A stretch of 64,000 nt of DNA, from contig CP046866.1 of the NCBI GenBank assembly GCA_009789175.1, forward strand, positions 1,302,001 through 1,366,000, given 5' to 3'. The translations under genes and the position numbers were made by a program. This DNA comes from Salinibaculum litoreum (GTDB lineage: Archaea; Halobacteriota; Halobacteria; Halobacteriales; Haloarculaceae). Position 1 is the stretch's first letter, and each line of letters opens with the position of its first letter. The notes under the pieces are model-generated. The model had not been told where the DNA came from, did no database searches, and saw only the letters and a list, made by a program, of their open reading frames with translations. Below are positions 1 through 8,221 of this stretch, piece by piece.

Positions 1-600
1 GTCGGCCCGAACCCGGCCGGGGTGGGCCAGCGAGACGACACCGCCGGCGGCCTGAATCGCCTCGACGACAGTCGCCGCGGGGACGCGTTCCATCGAGACA
101 AACGCTGCACCGTCAGCGCCCAAGTACTCGGCAAAGGCTTCGCCGACAGACCCGACGATACCGTCCTCTACTAGAATACCCGCGATGTGTGGCCGTCCGA
201 GGATGCCATCCGCCGTGGCACGTATCTCCTCGTAGGAGCGGTCGAAGTCAGCCACGTCCTGCAGACGGTCGACCAGCCGGCGATTGCGCTGTCGCCTGTA
301 GCTGCGGACTTCTTCGAGAACATCTTCGAGGCCGTGATCAGCCGGGTCGACATAGTAGCCCAGCAGTTCGACCTTCGTCTCCTGTACGTCGGCGCGAACC
401 TCGACGCCGGTCACGAGTTCGAGGTCACCGTGGACGCTGGTGCGGCCGTCGAGATCGCCGGAAATCGTGTCGTGGTCAGTGACGGCGATAGCGTCCAGTC
501 CGCGGTCCTGAGCCTGCTCGATGCGGTCAGTGACCGAGCAGGTCCCGTCGGAGGCGGTAGTGTGCATATGCAGGTCCGCGACTCCCTCACCGATGTCCAT
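1..600 (-). CDS. PHP-domain metal-dependent phosphoesterase, C-terminus cut by window edge
   Basis: The reverse-strand frame is open from an ATG at 600 to the window edge, giving 200 codons without a stop. It starts MDIGEGVADLHMHTTASDG, followed by a stretch ending AVTDHDTISG. These are the first two metal-binding motifs of the PHP (polymerase and histidinol phosphatase) family, HxH and TDHD. A later HIAGIL and a final SLAHPGRV segment fit the third and fourth PHP motifs. Stand-alone PHP proteins of this type hydrolyse phosphoesters, for example the 3'-phosphate of adenosine 3',5'-bisphosphate or RNA ends; the substrate here cannot be told from sequence. It is transcribed in the same direction as the sulfatase-like gene beginning at 1945. 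The C-terminus lies outside the window. Confidence 0.85.
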   Translation of the reverse strand, partial: MDIGEGVADLHMHTTASDGTCSVTDRIEQAQDRGLDAIAVTDHDTISGDLDGRTSVHGDLELVTGVEVRADVQETKVELLGYYVDPADHGLEDVLEEVRSYRRQRNRRLVDRLQDVADFDRSYEEIRATADGILGRPHIAGILVEDGIVGSVGEAFAEYLGADGAAFVSMERVPAATVVEAIQAAGGVVSLAHPGRVRAD

Positions 601-682
601 ATCCGAACAACGGTCAGGGCCTGCAAGAACACACCGGTTCTGTCTGGTGTTCGGACGTTGCTAGGGCCGTTGGGCTGGTCGC

Positions 683-1945
683 TCAGAGATAGCCGAGGTC
701 TTCGAGATGACCGCGGGTCTCCTCGTCAACCTCGTCGGCAGTGACGTAACGCTGGTCGTCGTCACCGATGCGCGCTTGGAGGCGCTCGAAGTACTCCTCG
801 GCCACCTCGGATTCGTCCTCGATGAGATTGCGCGCCTCGCCGGGGTCCTGTGCGATGTTGTAGAGTTCGACCGGTTCGAGGTCGCCGTTGGCCGTACAGA
901 TGAGTTTGTACTCGTTCGAGCGCAACGAGACCAGTGAGTCCAGTTCGTTCCAGCCGAAGTCGTAGTTCTCGTTCATCCGGTGGGTGAGCTTGTTCTCCGA
1001 GGTCAACTGGCCGTGATACGTCTCGGAGTAGGCGAACTCGGGACGGTCTCCCTCCAGCAGCGGGATGCCGTCAGCGTCGGGCATGTCGACGCCAAGCACC
1101 TCGGCCAGCGTCGGCACGATATCTATCGTGCGGACCATCTCGTGGACATCCACATCGGGCACGTCCGGGCCGTTGACGAACAGCGGAACTCTGAGCAGGT
1201 TTTCGTAGAGCTGAACAGCGCGGAACTGCGAGCCGACGCGGTTGCCCTCGCTGTCGTAGACCCACGGGTAGCCGTGTTCGCCGGGCATCTTCGAGCCGTG
1301 GTCGCCGGTGACGACACTCACGTCGACCTCGACGAGGTCCTGGAGCAATTCGAGCTGTCGGGCAACGAAATCGGCCTCCTCGTAGTAGCGGCGCTTCTGT
1401 CGGCCGATGTACTGCTCGACGTTCTCGTAGACGTGGTTCTCGTCGAAGTCCGGGCGCTCGCGCTTGCCGAACTCCGAGCGCAGCGTGAAGTGCAAGTCGA
1501 AGATGTGCAAGAAGACGAAGTTGTCCTCGCCCTCGTGGTCGTGGAGCCAGTTGACCGCACGATTGACCAGCAGGTTCGCCGGCCCGAACTCCTGGCGGCC
1601 TTCGTCGCGGTCCTCGTACTCGACGACGTGCTCGAACGTGTCGAAGCCATCGTCGAGGTTCCCCGTCGGCAGCGGATAGCCGCCGACGAACGCTGCCGTG
1701 TTGTAGCCCTCCTCGGAGAGGCGTTCGGGCAGCGTCGTCGCTTCAGTGTGATAATCGATGAGCCAGCGGACGCCGTGATTGTAGGGGTTTTGCCCCGTCA
1801 GCATCGACGTATGGGACGGGCTCGTAAACGGTGCCTGTACCACGCAGGTATCGAAGTGGGCACCTGATTCGGCCTGTCGCTCGAAGAACCGATGCGTGCA
1901 CGCGTCGGGGCGCAGACAATCGACCGAGGCGAGGACGACGTTCAT
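683..1945 (-). CDS. Sulfatase-fold (alkaline phosphatase superfamily) hydrolase
   Basis: This 420-residue protein has the alkaline phosphatase superfamily layout. MNVVLASVDCLRPD carries the first metal-binding aspartate near the N-terminus, a TSPSHTSMLTG segment occupies the nucleophile region, VVTGDHGSKMPGEHG carries the second metal motif, and the C-terminus ends LEDLGYL as in many haloarchaeal sulfatases. In classical sulfatases the nucleophile motif is C/S-x-P-x-R, with Cys or Ser converted to formylglycine. Here the aligned positions are Thr and His, so formylglycine chemistry is unlikely and the enzyme may be a phosphodiesterase, phosphotransferase or non-canonical sulfatase. There is no signal peptide. 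It lies beside surface-sugar genes, so a role on sulfated or phosphorylated glycans is an inference. Confidence 0.85.
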   Translation of the reverse strand: MNVVLASVDCLRPDACTHRFFERQAESGAHFDTCVVQAPFTSPSHTSMLTGQNPYNHGVRWLIDYHTEATTLPERLSEEGYNTAAFVGGYPLPTGNLDDGFDTFEHVVEYEDRDEGRQEFGPANLLVNRAVNWLHDHEGEDNFVFLHIFDLHFTLRSEFGKRERPDFDENHVYENVEQYIGRQKRRYYEEADFVARQLELLQDLVEVDVSVVTGDHGSKMPGEHGYPWVYDSEGNRVGSQFRAVQLYENLLRVPLFVNGPDVPDVDVHEMVRTIDIVPTLAEVLGVDMPDADGIPLLEGDRPEFAYSETYHGQLTSENKLTHRMNENYDFGWNELDSLVSLRSNEYKLICTANGDLEPVELYNIAQDPGEARNLIEDESEVAEEYFERLQARIGDDDQRYVTADEVDEETRGHLEDLGYL

Positions 1946-2024
1946 TTATAAGTGAACAGACGCTACGCAGGTGTTCAATCTACCGGTTTGCCACCCGGAG
2001 AAAGAGCACGGCCGACCGCCGCGC

Positions 2025-3086
2025 TCAGTTGCTTTGCTCGTACCTGTAGGCGGGGAAGTAACCCGACTCGGTGTCGACGCCGGCATCCTCAGCAGCGTCG
2101 ACCAGCCGGTCGTAGGTCTCCTCGTCGTGGACGCGTTTGCCGATGTAGAAGTCGCCCCTGTCCGGGGAAAAGCCCTTCTTGAACTTGAACACGCCCGGGC
2201 GACCGCCCTGGAAGTCAAACACTTCGCGGCCGGTCGCATGCATGTGGACCACGACCTCGTGGTAGAGCAGGTTGTTCACGCGCATGTCCCAGTAATCGGG
2301 GTTGGAGGCACTGAGGAAGTGGTGACTGTAGGTGTCGTCGTGAGCGATGAGGAAGCCGCCGACCACTTCATCCTCGTAGCGGGCAACCACGAGTGAGAAC
2401 AGGTCGGTCGCGAGCAGTCGCTCGAAGAAACCGAGCGTGAACCGATAGTGGTCGTCGGCATCGCGGGCCTCCATTGCGTTGGTATAGATGTCGTGGAACG
2501 CTTCGAGGTCACCGTCCCCGGGGTCCGTATCGATGCTCAATTCGGTATCCCGTGCTTGCTTGATGGCGCGCTGATTGCGGTCCTCGTAGCCCGCCCAGAT
2601 GTCGTCCTCAGACCCTGTCAAATCGACCGGTACGGTCTGGCGGTTGTGAATCGGGTCGAGGTCAGGGAACTCCGCGTGGTTCTCGACGTTCGGGTCAAAG
2701 CGCAGAAACTCAGCGACGATACCGCGCTCACGGCAGTGTTCGGAGAAGGCGTCGACGAAGGCGGACGCTGTCTCGTCATCTGCCCCTGGCGAGCACAACG
2801 GTCCGCCGTAGTACCACGAGGAGACGACATCGGAGTACGCCTCGGGGTCATCAACGGCATCCGCTGCAAACGGTAAGTCAGCGAGCGGACGGCGGATGTA
2901 GGGGTAGTAGACGAAGGCGTCCTCGTCGCCGTAGACGAACAGCTCCGCGTACTCGGTCTCGTACTCGAAATTACCGGCCAACTCGGCGACGTACTCGGGC
3001 GCGTGGTACGGCCCCGGGTCATCCAGCGCGTCGTACCACTCCTGCCAGGCTGCGAGGTCCTCGGCCGTGTACACCTGCCCGCTCAT
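2025..3086 (-). CDS. FemAB/BioF2-like GNAT acyltransferase
   Basis: The 353-residue product reads as a two-lobed FemAB-type GNAT protein. There is an N-terminal lobe (HAPEYVAELAG, then FVYYPYIRRPL) and a C-terminal GNAT lobe with VVARYEDEVVGGFLIAHDD followed by YHEVVVHMHATGREVFDFQGG and a FKFKKGF tail. That order is typical of proteins that transfer an acyl or aminoacyl group to amino-sugars or peptides in envelope biosynthesis. Its ATG lies 1 base from the stop of the epimerase gene (3088-4080), which is upstream on the same strand, so the two are almost certainly co-transcribed. The likely role is acylation of the sugar made by the epimerase. The donor and acceptor are not predictable. Confidence 0.8.
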   Translation of the reverse strand: MSGQVYTAEDLAAWQEWYDALDDPGPYHAPEYVAELAGNFEYETEYAELFVYGDEDAFVYYPYIRRPLADLPFAADAVDDPEAYSDVVSSWYYGGPLCSPGADDETASAFVDAFSEHCRERGIVAEFLRFDPNVENHAEFPDLDPIHNRQTVPVDLTGSEDDIWAGYEDRNQRAIKQARDTELSIDTDPGDGDLEAFHDIYTNAMEARDADDHYRFTLGFFERLLATDLFSLVVARYEDEVVGGFLIAHDDTYSHHFLSASNPDYWDMRVNNLLYHEVVVHMHATGREVFDFQGGRPGVFKFKKGFSPDRGDFYIGKRVHDEETYDRLVDAAEDAGVDTESGYFPAYRYEQSN

Positions 3087-3087
3087 C

Positions 3088-4080
3088 TCACATGTAGGGG
3101 TACGTCGAGTTGCGGTAGGTGTCCTGTTCGTAGTCGGTGATGTCGTTTTCGGCCATCCAGTCGGCTATCTCGCGGACGCCGTCCGCGATGTCGTACTCGG
3201 CTTCCCAGTCGAGAATGTAGTTTATTTTGTCGAAACTAACGCGATAGGTACGCTCGTCTTCCTTGTGTTCGACAAACCGAACCTCGGCACCGTCGATTTC
3301 GTCTTCGACGATGCGGCCGACCTCCTTAATCTGGTAGTTGAGGTCGTTGTCGCCGACGTTGAACACCTGGTGGTCGACCTTCTCCTCGTCAGCTTCGAGA
3401 ACTCTGACGAACGCGCTCGCCGCGTCCGCGACGTGGACGAGCGGGCGGTACTGCTCGCCGCCATAGACCGGAATATCGTCTTCCAGCACGGCTTTGGCCG
3501 TCAGGAGGTTCACGACGAGGTCAAAGCGCATCCGCCGGGACCACCCGAAGATTGTCCCCAGGCGGAGATGTGTGGCAGTGATGTCGCTATCGGTGAATTC
3601 GCCGTGAGTTTCGTGGAAGATGATGTCTTCAGACTCGATTTTGGACTCGGCATACAGTGAGAGGGGATTCAGGAACGACCCCTCGTTGAGTTCCATCAGT
3701 TCGCTCGCGCCGTAGACCGAGCAGGTGGAGGCGAAAACGAGTCGGTCGATGTCGTGGAGTTTGCAGACTTCGACCAACGTCTTCGTGGCCTCGATGTTGA
3801 CCGCTTGTGTCGCCTGTTCGTTTACGTCACAGGCCGGGTCGCCGACGATACCGGCCATGTGGATGACAGCATCGCGGTCCTCCATCGCGTACGAGAGGTC
3901 CTCGATGTGGCGGATATCGCCGTGCTGAATGTCGAGATTCTCGTGGTCGCACAGCGGGTCCAGTGCGTCGTCACCGAAGAGGAAGTTATCGAGCACGCGG
4001 ACATCGTGCCCGTTGTCCAGCAATTCCTCGACGATGTAGTTGCCGATGTAACCGGCACCACCCGTAACGAGTACTCGCAT
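3088..4080 (-). CDS. NAD-dependent epimerase/dehydratase (extended SDR)
   Basis: This 330-residue protein is an extended short-chain dehydrogenase/reductase acting on nucleotide sugars. The Rossmann motif VTGGAGYIGNYI is at residues 5-16, an acidic LDNFLFGDD follows strand 2, a STCSVYGAS segment provides the active-site Ser/Thr, and LYAESKIESE holds the catalytic Tyr-x3-Lys. Length and motifs match UDP-glucose 4-epimerase or dTDP-glucose dehydratase-like enzymes; the substrate cannot be fixed. A TATA-like ATTTATC on the reverse strand at 4103-4109 lies 23-29 bases upstream of the ATG, predicting a leaderless transcript. It heads an operon with the FemAB-like gene. Confidence 0.9.
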   Translation of the reverse strand: MRVLVTGGAGYIGNYIVEELLDNGHDVRVLDNFLFGDDALDPLCDHENLDIQHGDIRHIEDLSYAMEDRDAVIHMAGIVGDPACDVNEQATQAVNIEATKTLVEVCKLHDIDRLVFASTCSVYGASELMELNEGSFLNPLSLYAESKIESEDIIFHETHGEFTDSDITATHLRLGTIFGWSRRMRFDLVVNLLTAKAVLEDDIPVYGGEQYRPLVHVADAASAFVRVLEADEEKVDHQVFNVGDNDLNYQIKEVGRIVEDEIDGAEVRFVEHKEDERTYRVSFDKINYILDWEAEYDIADGVREIADWMAENDITDYEQDTYRNSTYPYM

Positions 4081-4102
4081 GTCTGCCCCAATTCTTTAGA
4101 TA

Positions 4103-4109
4103 GATAAAT
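4103..4109 (-). promoter_or_regulatory. TATA box for the epimerase operon
   Basis: The reverse strand reads ATTTATC here, 23-29 bases upstream of the epimerase ATG at 4080. This matches the usual haloarchaeal TATA-to-start distance for leaderless transcripts. Confidence 0.5.
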
Positions 4110-4224
4110 CCTTTTTGAAGAGGACCTCACCGACAGGTCGCCGATTGCTTGCCAACCGACTGTCACCGCCCGAATGGAAGCGGAACCGGTAGGCTAAAGA
4201 CCGCAGGCAAGACATCGGGCAACG

Positions 4225-4383
4225 ATGACGGCCAACCGCATCGGCGGGGACGACTCCGACGTTCGCTACCTGCTGTTGTACCTGCTCGGCGTCGTCCTGG
4301 GTAGTGGCATCCGGTTCGTTGCCTTTCTGTTCCCGACCAGCGTCGTGCGCACGCTCGAAAACGTTCTCTTGCCCTCCCCGTAG
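4225..4383 (+). CDS. Small single-span membrane protein upstream of sulfotransferase
   Basis: An ATG at 4225 opens a 52-codon frame that stops at 4381-4383, two bases before the sulfotransferase ATG. The product starts MTANRIGGDDSD, has one hydrophobic stretch (YLLLYLLGVVLGSGIRFVAFLF, about residues 15-36), and ends TLENVLLPSP. I recognise no family. The tight spacing to the next gene, matched strand and membrane-like composition support a real small protein. It may be a membrane partner of the sulfotransferase, but this is inference only. Confidence 0.5.
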   Translation: MTANRIGGDDSDVRYLLLYLLGVVLGSGIRFVAFLFPTSVVRTLENVLLPSP

Positions 4384-4385
4384 CC

Positions 4386-5426
4386 ATGTCAGGTATCGAC
4401 GACACTGACCACGACCCAATATTCCTGCTGTCGACCGAACGCTCCGGGTCGAACCTCGTCAGGAGCATCCTCGGGACACACTCTGCCATCTCCGCGCCAC
4501 ACCCGCTGGAGACTGCCTACCCCTGGGGCAAAGTGACGCCACCAGCCGAACTCGATGCGGACCGTGCTGGTCGGCTTCTGCGTGATGTCCTCGTCAACAA
4601 GCATTACTCCTACCATCCGCTGGAATCGTCCGTCGACATCGACAGCGTCATAGAACGGTTCCGACGCGGGAAACAGTCCCACTCGCTGTTCGATGTCCAG
4701 CAGGCGCTGTACGACGAGTACGCCGCCGAGGAAGGGGCCGAGGCGTGGGTCTCGAAGTACCCGGCGCTGTGGGAGTGTCTCGACGAGGGCTTTGACTACT
4801 ACGACGACCTGAAAATCGTCTACAACGTCCGAGACGCCCGTGACGTGGCACTGTCGTTCAAGCGCTCGAACGTCGGCCGCTATCACCCCTATTTCAACGC
4901 CGAGCGCTGGCAACGCGAGCAGGCCCGGGGAATCGACCTGCTAGAAGACCACGGTGCCAATGTCCATCAGATGCGGTACAAGGACCTCCTGCAGGACCCC
5001 GAATCTGTCGTCCGCGGGCTGTGTGACTTTCTGGACTACGAGTTCGAGGAGCAGATGCTCTACTACTACGAGACGGAGGAGGCACAGGCCGCCTCCGAGA
5101 GCGCCGGCGCCTTCGAGAATCTTACCTCTCCCATCATGGGCGACAACTACGACAAGTTCCGTGACCAGCTACCCGATGAGGAGGTTCGGCTCGTGGAGAA
5201 ACTAGCCGGTGACGAACTCCGATATTTCGACTACGGATTGACGACGACCGAGGCCGAGCGCGAGCGGTACGTGCTTGACCCCGACCGCTACGAGTCGCTC
5301 GACCGCAAACTTCGCTGGCGGGCAGCCGTCGAAGACTGGCGTCACGACCCCCGTGAGCAAATCCGCCGGCACACGACGCGCTCCTTTGCTGGCTACATGA
5401 TCTTCCGGTACGGCGTCTTCGGCTAG
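4386..5426 (+). CDS. PAPS-dependent sulfotransferase family protein
   Basis: The 346-residue product begins with FLLSTERSGSNLVRSILGTH, the 5'-phosphosulfate-binding loop of PAPS-dependent sulfotransferases (R/K-S-G-[ST]-x-[FL]). Further on, KIVYNVRDARDVALSFKRSN matches the 3'-phosphate-binding region with its conserved Arg and Ser. Enzymes of this fold transfer sulfate from PAPS to a hydroxyl on a sugar, lipid or protein. Haloarchaeal surface glycans are known to be sulfated, and the flanking epimerase and glycosyltransferases suggest a glycan acceptor. It follows the small membrane ORF by two bases on the same strand and converges with the GT4 gene. Confidence 0.85.
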   Translation: MSGIDDTDHDPIFLLSTERSGSNLVRSILGTHSAISAPHPLETAYPWGKVTPPAELDADRAGRLLRDVLVNKHYSYHPLESSVDIDSVIERFRRGKQSHSLFDVQQALYDEYAAEEGAEAWVSKYPALWECLDEGFDYYDDLKIVYNVRDARDVALSFKRSNVGRYHPYFNAERWQREQARGIDLLEDHGANVHQMRYKDLLQDPESVVRGLCDFLDYEFEEQMLYYYETEEAQAASESAGAFENLTSPIMGDNYDKFRDQLPDEEVRLVEKLAGDELRYFDYGLTTTEAERERYVLDPDRYESLDRKLRWRAAVEDWRHDPREQIRRHTTRSFAGYMIFRYGVFG

Positions 5427-5457
5427 ACTGCCAGAACGTCCCACAGCGGCCGGGTGA

Positions 5458-6648
5458 TTATGACAGGCCAGCAAGCAGTTCCCGGAACCGACCGACAGAG
5501 GCCTGATAACTGTAACTCTCGACAGCGAACTCCCGACAGTTTTCGCTCAACTCCGGCAGGTCATCACGAGATAGAATCTCCTCGATGTCAGCAGCGATTC
5601 GTTCCGGGCGTCTGTCGTCCATGTGAAAGCCGGTCTCACCGGGACGAACCACGTCAGGCACCCCGGAAACGGGTGTCGCATAGACCGGCGTCCCACAGGC
5701 GAGGGCTTCCTGAATCGCGGTCGGGAGTCCCTCGGTCGGCTCCGAGGCCAGCACGAACAGTTGCATTCGGTTGAGCAGGTCCGGAATCTCGTCGTGGTCC
5801 ACCCAACCGGTCAGTTCGACCCGCCCGCTCTCGATGTCATCGGCGAGTCGCTGCTCGACCCATTCCCGTCGGGAACCGTCGCCGACGAGCAAGAACTCCA
5901 CGTCGTCGGGAAGCAACTCAATGGCTCTGGTCACCTCCTCGATACCCTTCTCGACATCGAGGCGAGCGACCATCCCCACCCGCTTGTCGCGCTCCTCGCA
6001 GGGAGTCTTGGGGGCGAATTCGTCGATAGCGATATACCTGGTGCCACGGGTGTAGAGTTTGTCTTCAAAGCTGTCGAGACCGAGTTCACGAGCCATCGAC
6101 TCGGTGTAAGTGACGATACGGTCCGCCAGTGTGGCGCTTGCGTACTCGAGTGCACGGACGACGTTAGCGAGCATGCGCGCGACGATGTCTGGATACTCTT
6201 CTTCCCACTCCAGTTGGAGCGTCAGTGGCACGTCGCCGCGAGGCTGGACGACCACCGTCTTCCCCGCGAGTTTCGCGAAAGCGATGGGAATCGTGTAGGC
6301 CGTCCCCCCGAAAAAGTACACCAGCGATGCGTCGAGATTCCAGATAGCCCGGCACATCCGGAACTGGTTGCGTATAAACAGCAGTATCGTCCCCAGCAGC
6401 GAGTCAGCTTTCGAGCCGTGTGCGATCTCTGTTACATCGTATTCGCCGTGAATCGGTGACTCATCAGCGAGGGTAACCGTCACGAGCGAGACCGCTGTCA
6501 GCTCCGAGAGAACGTTTAACAACAGGTACGTGGCGTTCTGTGGCCGGGCGCCGCCACGCATCGTCACGACGGCCACGTCGGAGAACTCGTCGGGTTCGGC
6601 TGCCATCAGTGAGACACCCCGCTGACTGTCAGAGACGGTCGCTGCCAC
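5458..6648 (-). CDS. Family GT4 glycosyltransferase
   Basis: This 396-residue protein has the GT-B layout of GT4 enzymes. The acceptor-binding N-terminal half includes VVTMRGGARPQNATYLL. In the donor-binding C-terminal half, RVGMVARLDVEKGIEE, FLLVGDGSR, LTGWVDHDEIPDLLNR and ASEPTEGLPTAIQEALACG carry the E-x7-E motif of retaining glycosyltransferases. It likely adds a nucleotide-activated hexose to a lipid-linked or protein-linked surface glycan at the cytosolic membrane face. The start at 6648 is the longest; an in-frame ATG at 6606 (MAAEPDEF) is also plausible because residues 1-14 look weakly conserved. It lies 13 bases downstream of the GT2 gene on the same strand. Confidence 0.88.
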   Translation of the reverse strand: MAATVSDSQRGVSLMAAEPDEFSDVAVVTMRGGARPQNATYLLLNVLSELTAVSLVTVTLADESPIHGEYDVTEIAHGSKADSLLGTILLFIRNQFRMCRAIWNLDASLVYFFGGTAYTIPIAFAKLAGKTVVVQPRGDVPLTLQLEWEEEYPDIVARMLANVVRALEYASATLADRIVTYTESMARELGLDSFEDKLYTRGTRYIAIDEFAPKTPCEERDKRVGMVARLDVEKGIEEVTRAIELLPDDVEFLLVGDGSRREWVEQRLADDIESGRVELTGWVDHDEIPDLLNRMQLFVLASEPTEGLPTAIQEALACGTPVYATPVSGVPDVVRPGETGFHMDDRRPERIAADIEEILSRDDLPELSENCREFAVESYSYQASVGRFRELLAGLS

Positions 6649-6661
6649 CGGTCGACACAGC

Positions 6662-7573
6662 TTATCGCCATTTCAGGATGCCGTACAGGTAGCCAACGCC
6701 AGTCACGCCGAGCAAGGCAAGCAACATGACTAGCTGGTACAGTTTCGTCTCGGACGGTCTGAGCAGAAGTCGTCCGATACGGCCGGGGATGAACCGCAAC
6801 AGAAGCTTTCGCAACTGGTCGGACTCCTCGTCTGAAGAATCGGGCACCAGCGTCTCCATCGCCCGTTTGGAGTAGCCCTGCCAGAACGCCCGCTCCAGCA
6901 GCCAGCGGGGCTCAGTCCGGTACTCGTAGATTTTGTGTTCGACGACAGCGTCGGGGTTGTACTGGACACCCTCGCCGTACTGGCGGTTCATCCGCGCACA
7001 GAGTTCCGTCTCCCGGCCTTGCATGTCCGAGGGGGCGATGCCGCTTTGTTTGATACCGCCCAGTTTCATGTACACGTCCCGGCGAAAGGAGAGGTTCGCG
7101 CCGAAGGTGTTGCGGACCTCCTGTGGCTGCTCGGGAAAGCCGCGATGGGTCGCGCCGATGAGGAAGTAAAACTCCTCGGGGATGTACTCGGCTTCGCCGG
7201 CGACCCAGTCGGGGACGAGTTTCCCCCCGACAGCGATGGCATCGGTGCGTTCGTAGGTCTCGACGAGTTGTTCGACCCAGTCCTCGGCGGGGACGGCGTC
7301 GTCGTCGGTGAGTGCGACGATATCGCCGGTGGCCTGGACGGCACCCATGTTCGCGCGGCTGATAGCGCCCGCGTCGTCGTGGTTGCCGAAGATGACCACG
7401 TCCTCGTTGTCACCGTAGGTGTCCGCGACACGTTCGAGTACGGTGTCGTTGCCGTCGACGATGGCAACGACCTCGACGTTGTCGTAGGTCTGGTCGAGGA
7501 GGGCGTCGACACACTCACAGAAGTCGTCGAAGCGGTCCAGAGAGTACGTAGGAACGACGACAGAGACCTTCAT
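6662..7573 (-). CDS. Family GT2 glycosyltransferase with C-terminal membrane anchor
   Basis: The 303-residue protein opens MKVSVVVPTYSLDRFDDF, has the GT-A metal/nucleotide motif ALTDDDAVP near residue 93, and continues with FGANLSFRRDVY and DMQGRETELCARM. Hydrophobic residues at the C-terminus (LYQLVMLLALLGVTGVGYLYG) give one or two membrane spans. The architecture resembles haloarchaeal Agl-pathway enzymes such as AglG/AglE that build dolichol-phosphate-linked N-glycans, but I cannot assign a specific Agl symbol. It is the upstream gene of a two-gene unit with the GT4 enzyme. Confidence 0.88.
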   Translation of the reverse strand: MKVSVVVPTYSLDRFDDFCECVDALLDQTYDNVEVVAIVDGNDTVLERVADTYGDNEDVVIFGNHDDAGAISRANMGAVQATGDIVALTDDDAVPAEDWVEQLVETYERTDAIAVGGKLVPDWVAGEAEYIPEEFYFLIGATHRGFPEQPQEVRNTFGANLSFRRDVYMKLGGIKQSGIAPSDMQGRETELCARMNRQYGEGVQYNPDAVVEHKIYEYRTEPRWLLERAFWQGYSKRAMETLVPDSSDEESDQLRKLLLRFIPGRIGRLLLRPSETKLYQLVMLLALLGVTGVGYLYGILKWR

Positions 7574-7671
7574 GCATCGGGAGTCACGACCGGCGAAAGT
7601 ATGGGTTTCGCTTCGCGCGCGGCAGGCGTTTACACGAACTACTTTGAGGGTGGAATCCCTCTGTGCCGACC

Positions 7672-7677
7672 GGAGGT
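7672..7677 (+). promoter_or_regulatory. Strong Shine-Dalgarno site deciding a TTG start
   Basis: GGAGGT lies 9 bases upstream of a TTG at 7687. A perfect SD at this spacing argues for translation from the TTG rather than the in-frame GTG at 7663. Confidence 0.55.
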
Positions 7678-7686
7678 CTCACTACC

Positions 7687-8085
7687 TTGGAAATCTCGAA
7701 TCAACTCCTGTGTCTGTTCAGTGCCGACGTTACACCTGACGGCGACCGGTACGTCATCGAAGTCCCGAAACGAGAAATCGAAACGGGCTCGGTCGACCCC
7801 GAGGGGACGTACCGTGTCGCACTCATCGAGGCGGAGACGCCCGACTCGGAACCCGACGAAACCGAGGAGACGCCGCCTGGCGAACCGCAACCGCCAGTCG
7901 AAGCCGGGGAAATACGGTACGTCGAAATCGAAGATATCGGCAAACAGGGCGATGGCATCGCCCGCGTCGAGCGCGGCTATGTCATCATCGTCCCGGACGC
8001 CGAAATCGGCGAGCGCGTCAAAGTCGAAGTTACCGAAGTCAAATCCAACTTCGCCGTCGGAGAAATTCTCGACGAGGACGTATAG
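7687..8085 (+). CDS. TRAM-domain protein
   Basis: Translation from the TTG at 7687 gives 132 residues beginning MEISNQLLCLFSA; a GTG at 7663 would add eight residues. The N-terminal ~45 residues (IEVPKREIETG) form a short beta-rich segment, then comes a linker rich in Glu, Pro and Asp, then a C-terminal TRAM domain of about 60 residues (VEIEDIGKQGDGIARVERGY through VEVTEVKSNFAVGEIL). TRAM is a small RNA-binding beta-barrel found in tRNA- and rRNA-modifying enzymes. Stand-alone TRAM proteins are common in Halobacteria and methanogens and have been linked to RNA chaperone-like activity. It is probably a cytosolic RNA-binding protein. Confidence 0.85.
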   Translation: MEISNQLLCLFSADVTPDGDRYVIEVPKREIETGSVDPEGTYRVALIEAETPDSEPDETEETPPGEPQPPVEAGEIRYVEIEDIGKQGDGIARVERGYVIIVPDAEIGERVKVEVTEVKSNFAVGEILDEDV

Positions 8086-8221
8086 CGTTCGTACCACTCC
8101 GCGGTCCACGCACGGACCGCATCCCCGCTTTTGGGGATAGAACACCGCCAAACCACCAGAGGGCAGTCTGTTAACCGACTGTACCAAACTGGCTATACGT
8201 TCCCGGGCCGTCCATACGGAT

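Noticed and set aside
980-1867. Long forward open frame opposite the sulfatase-like gene
   Set aside because: It is a high-GC shadow of the reverse gene. It is rich in Val, Leu, Glu and Arg, lacks a domain pattern, and overlaps a gene with clear motifs.
1946-1952. TTATAA immediately before the sulfatase-like ATG
   Set aside because: As a TATA box it would place the transcription start inside the coding region, and no later start codon fits the family's N-terminus.
6935-8140. 401-codon forward open frame across GT2 and the TRAM gene
   Set aside because: It runs antisense through the GT2 gene and then out of frame through TRAM. Its second part is Ser/Arg/Pro-rich, as expected for a shadow frame.
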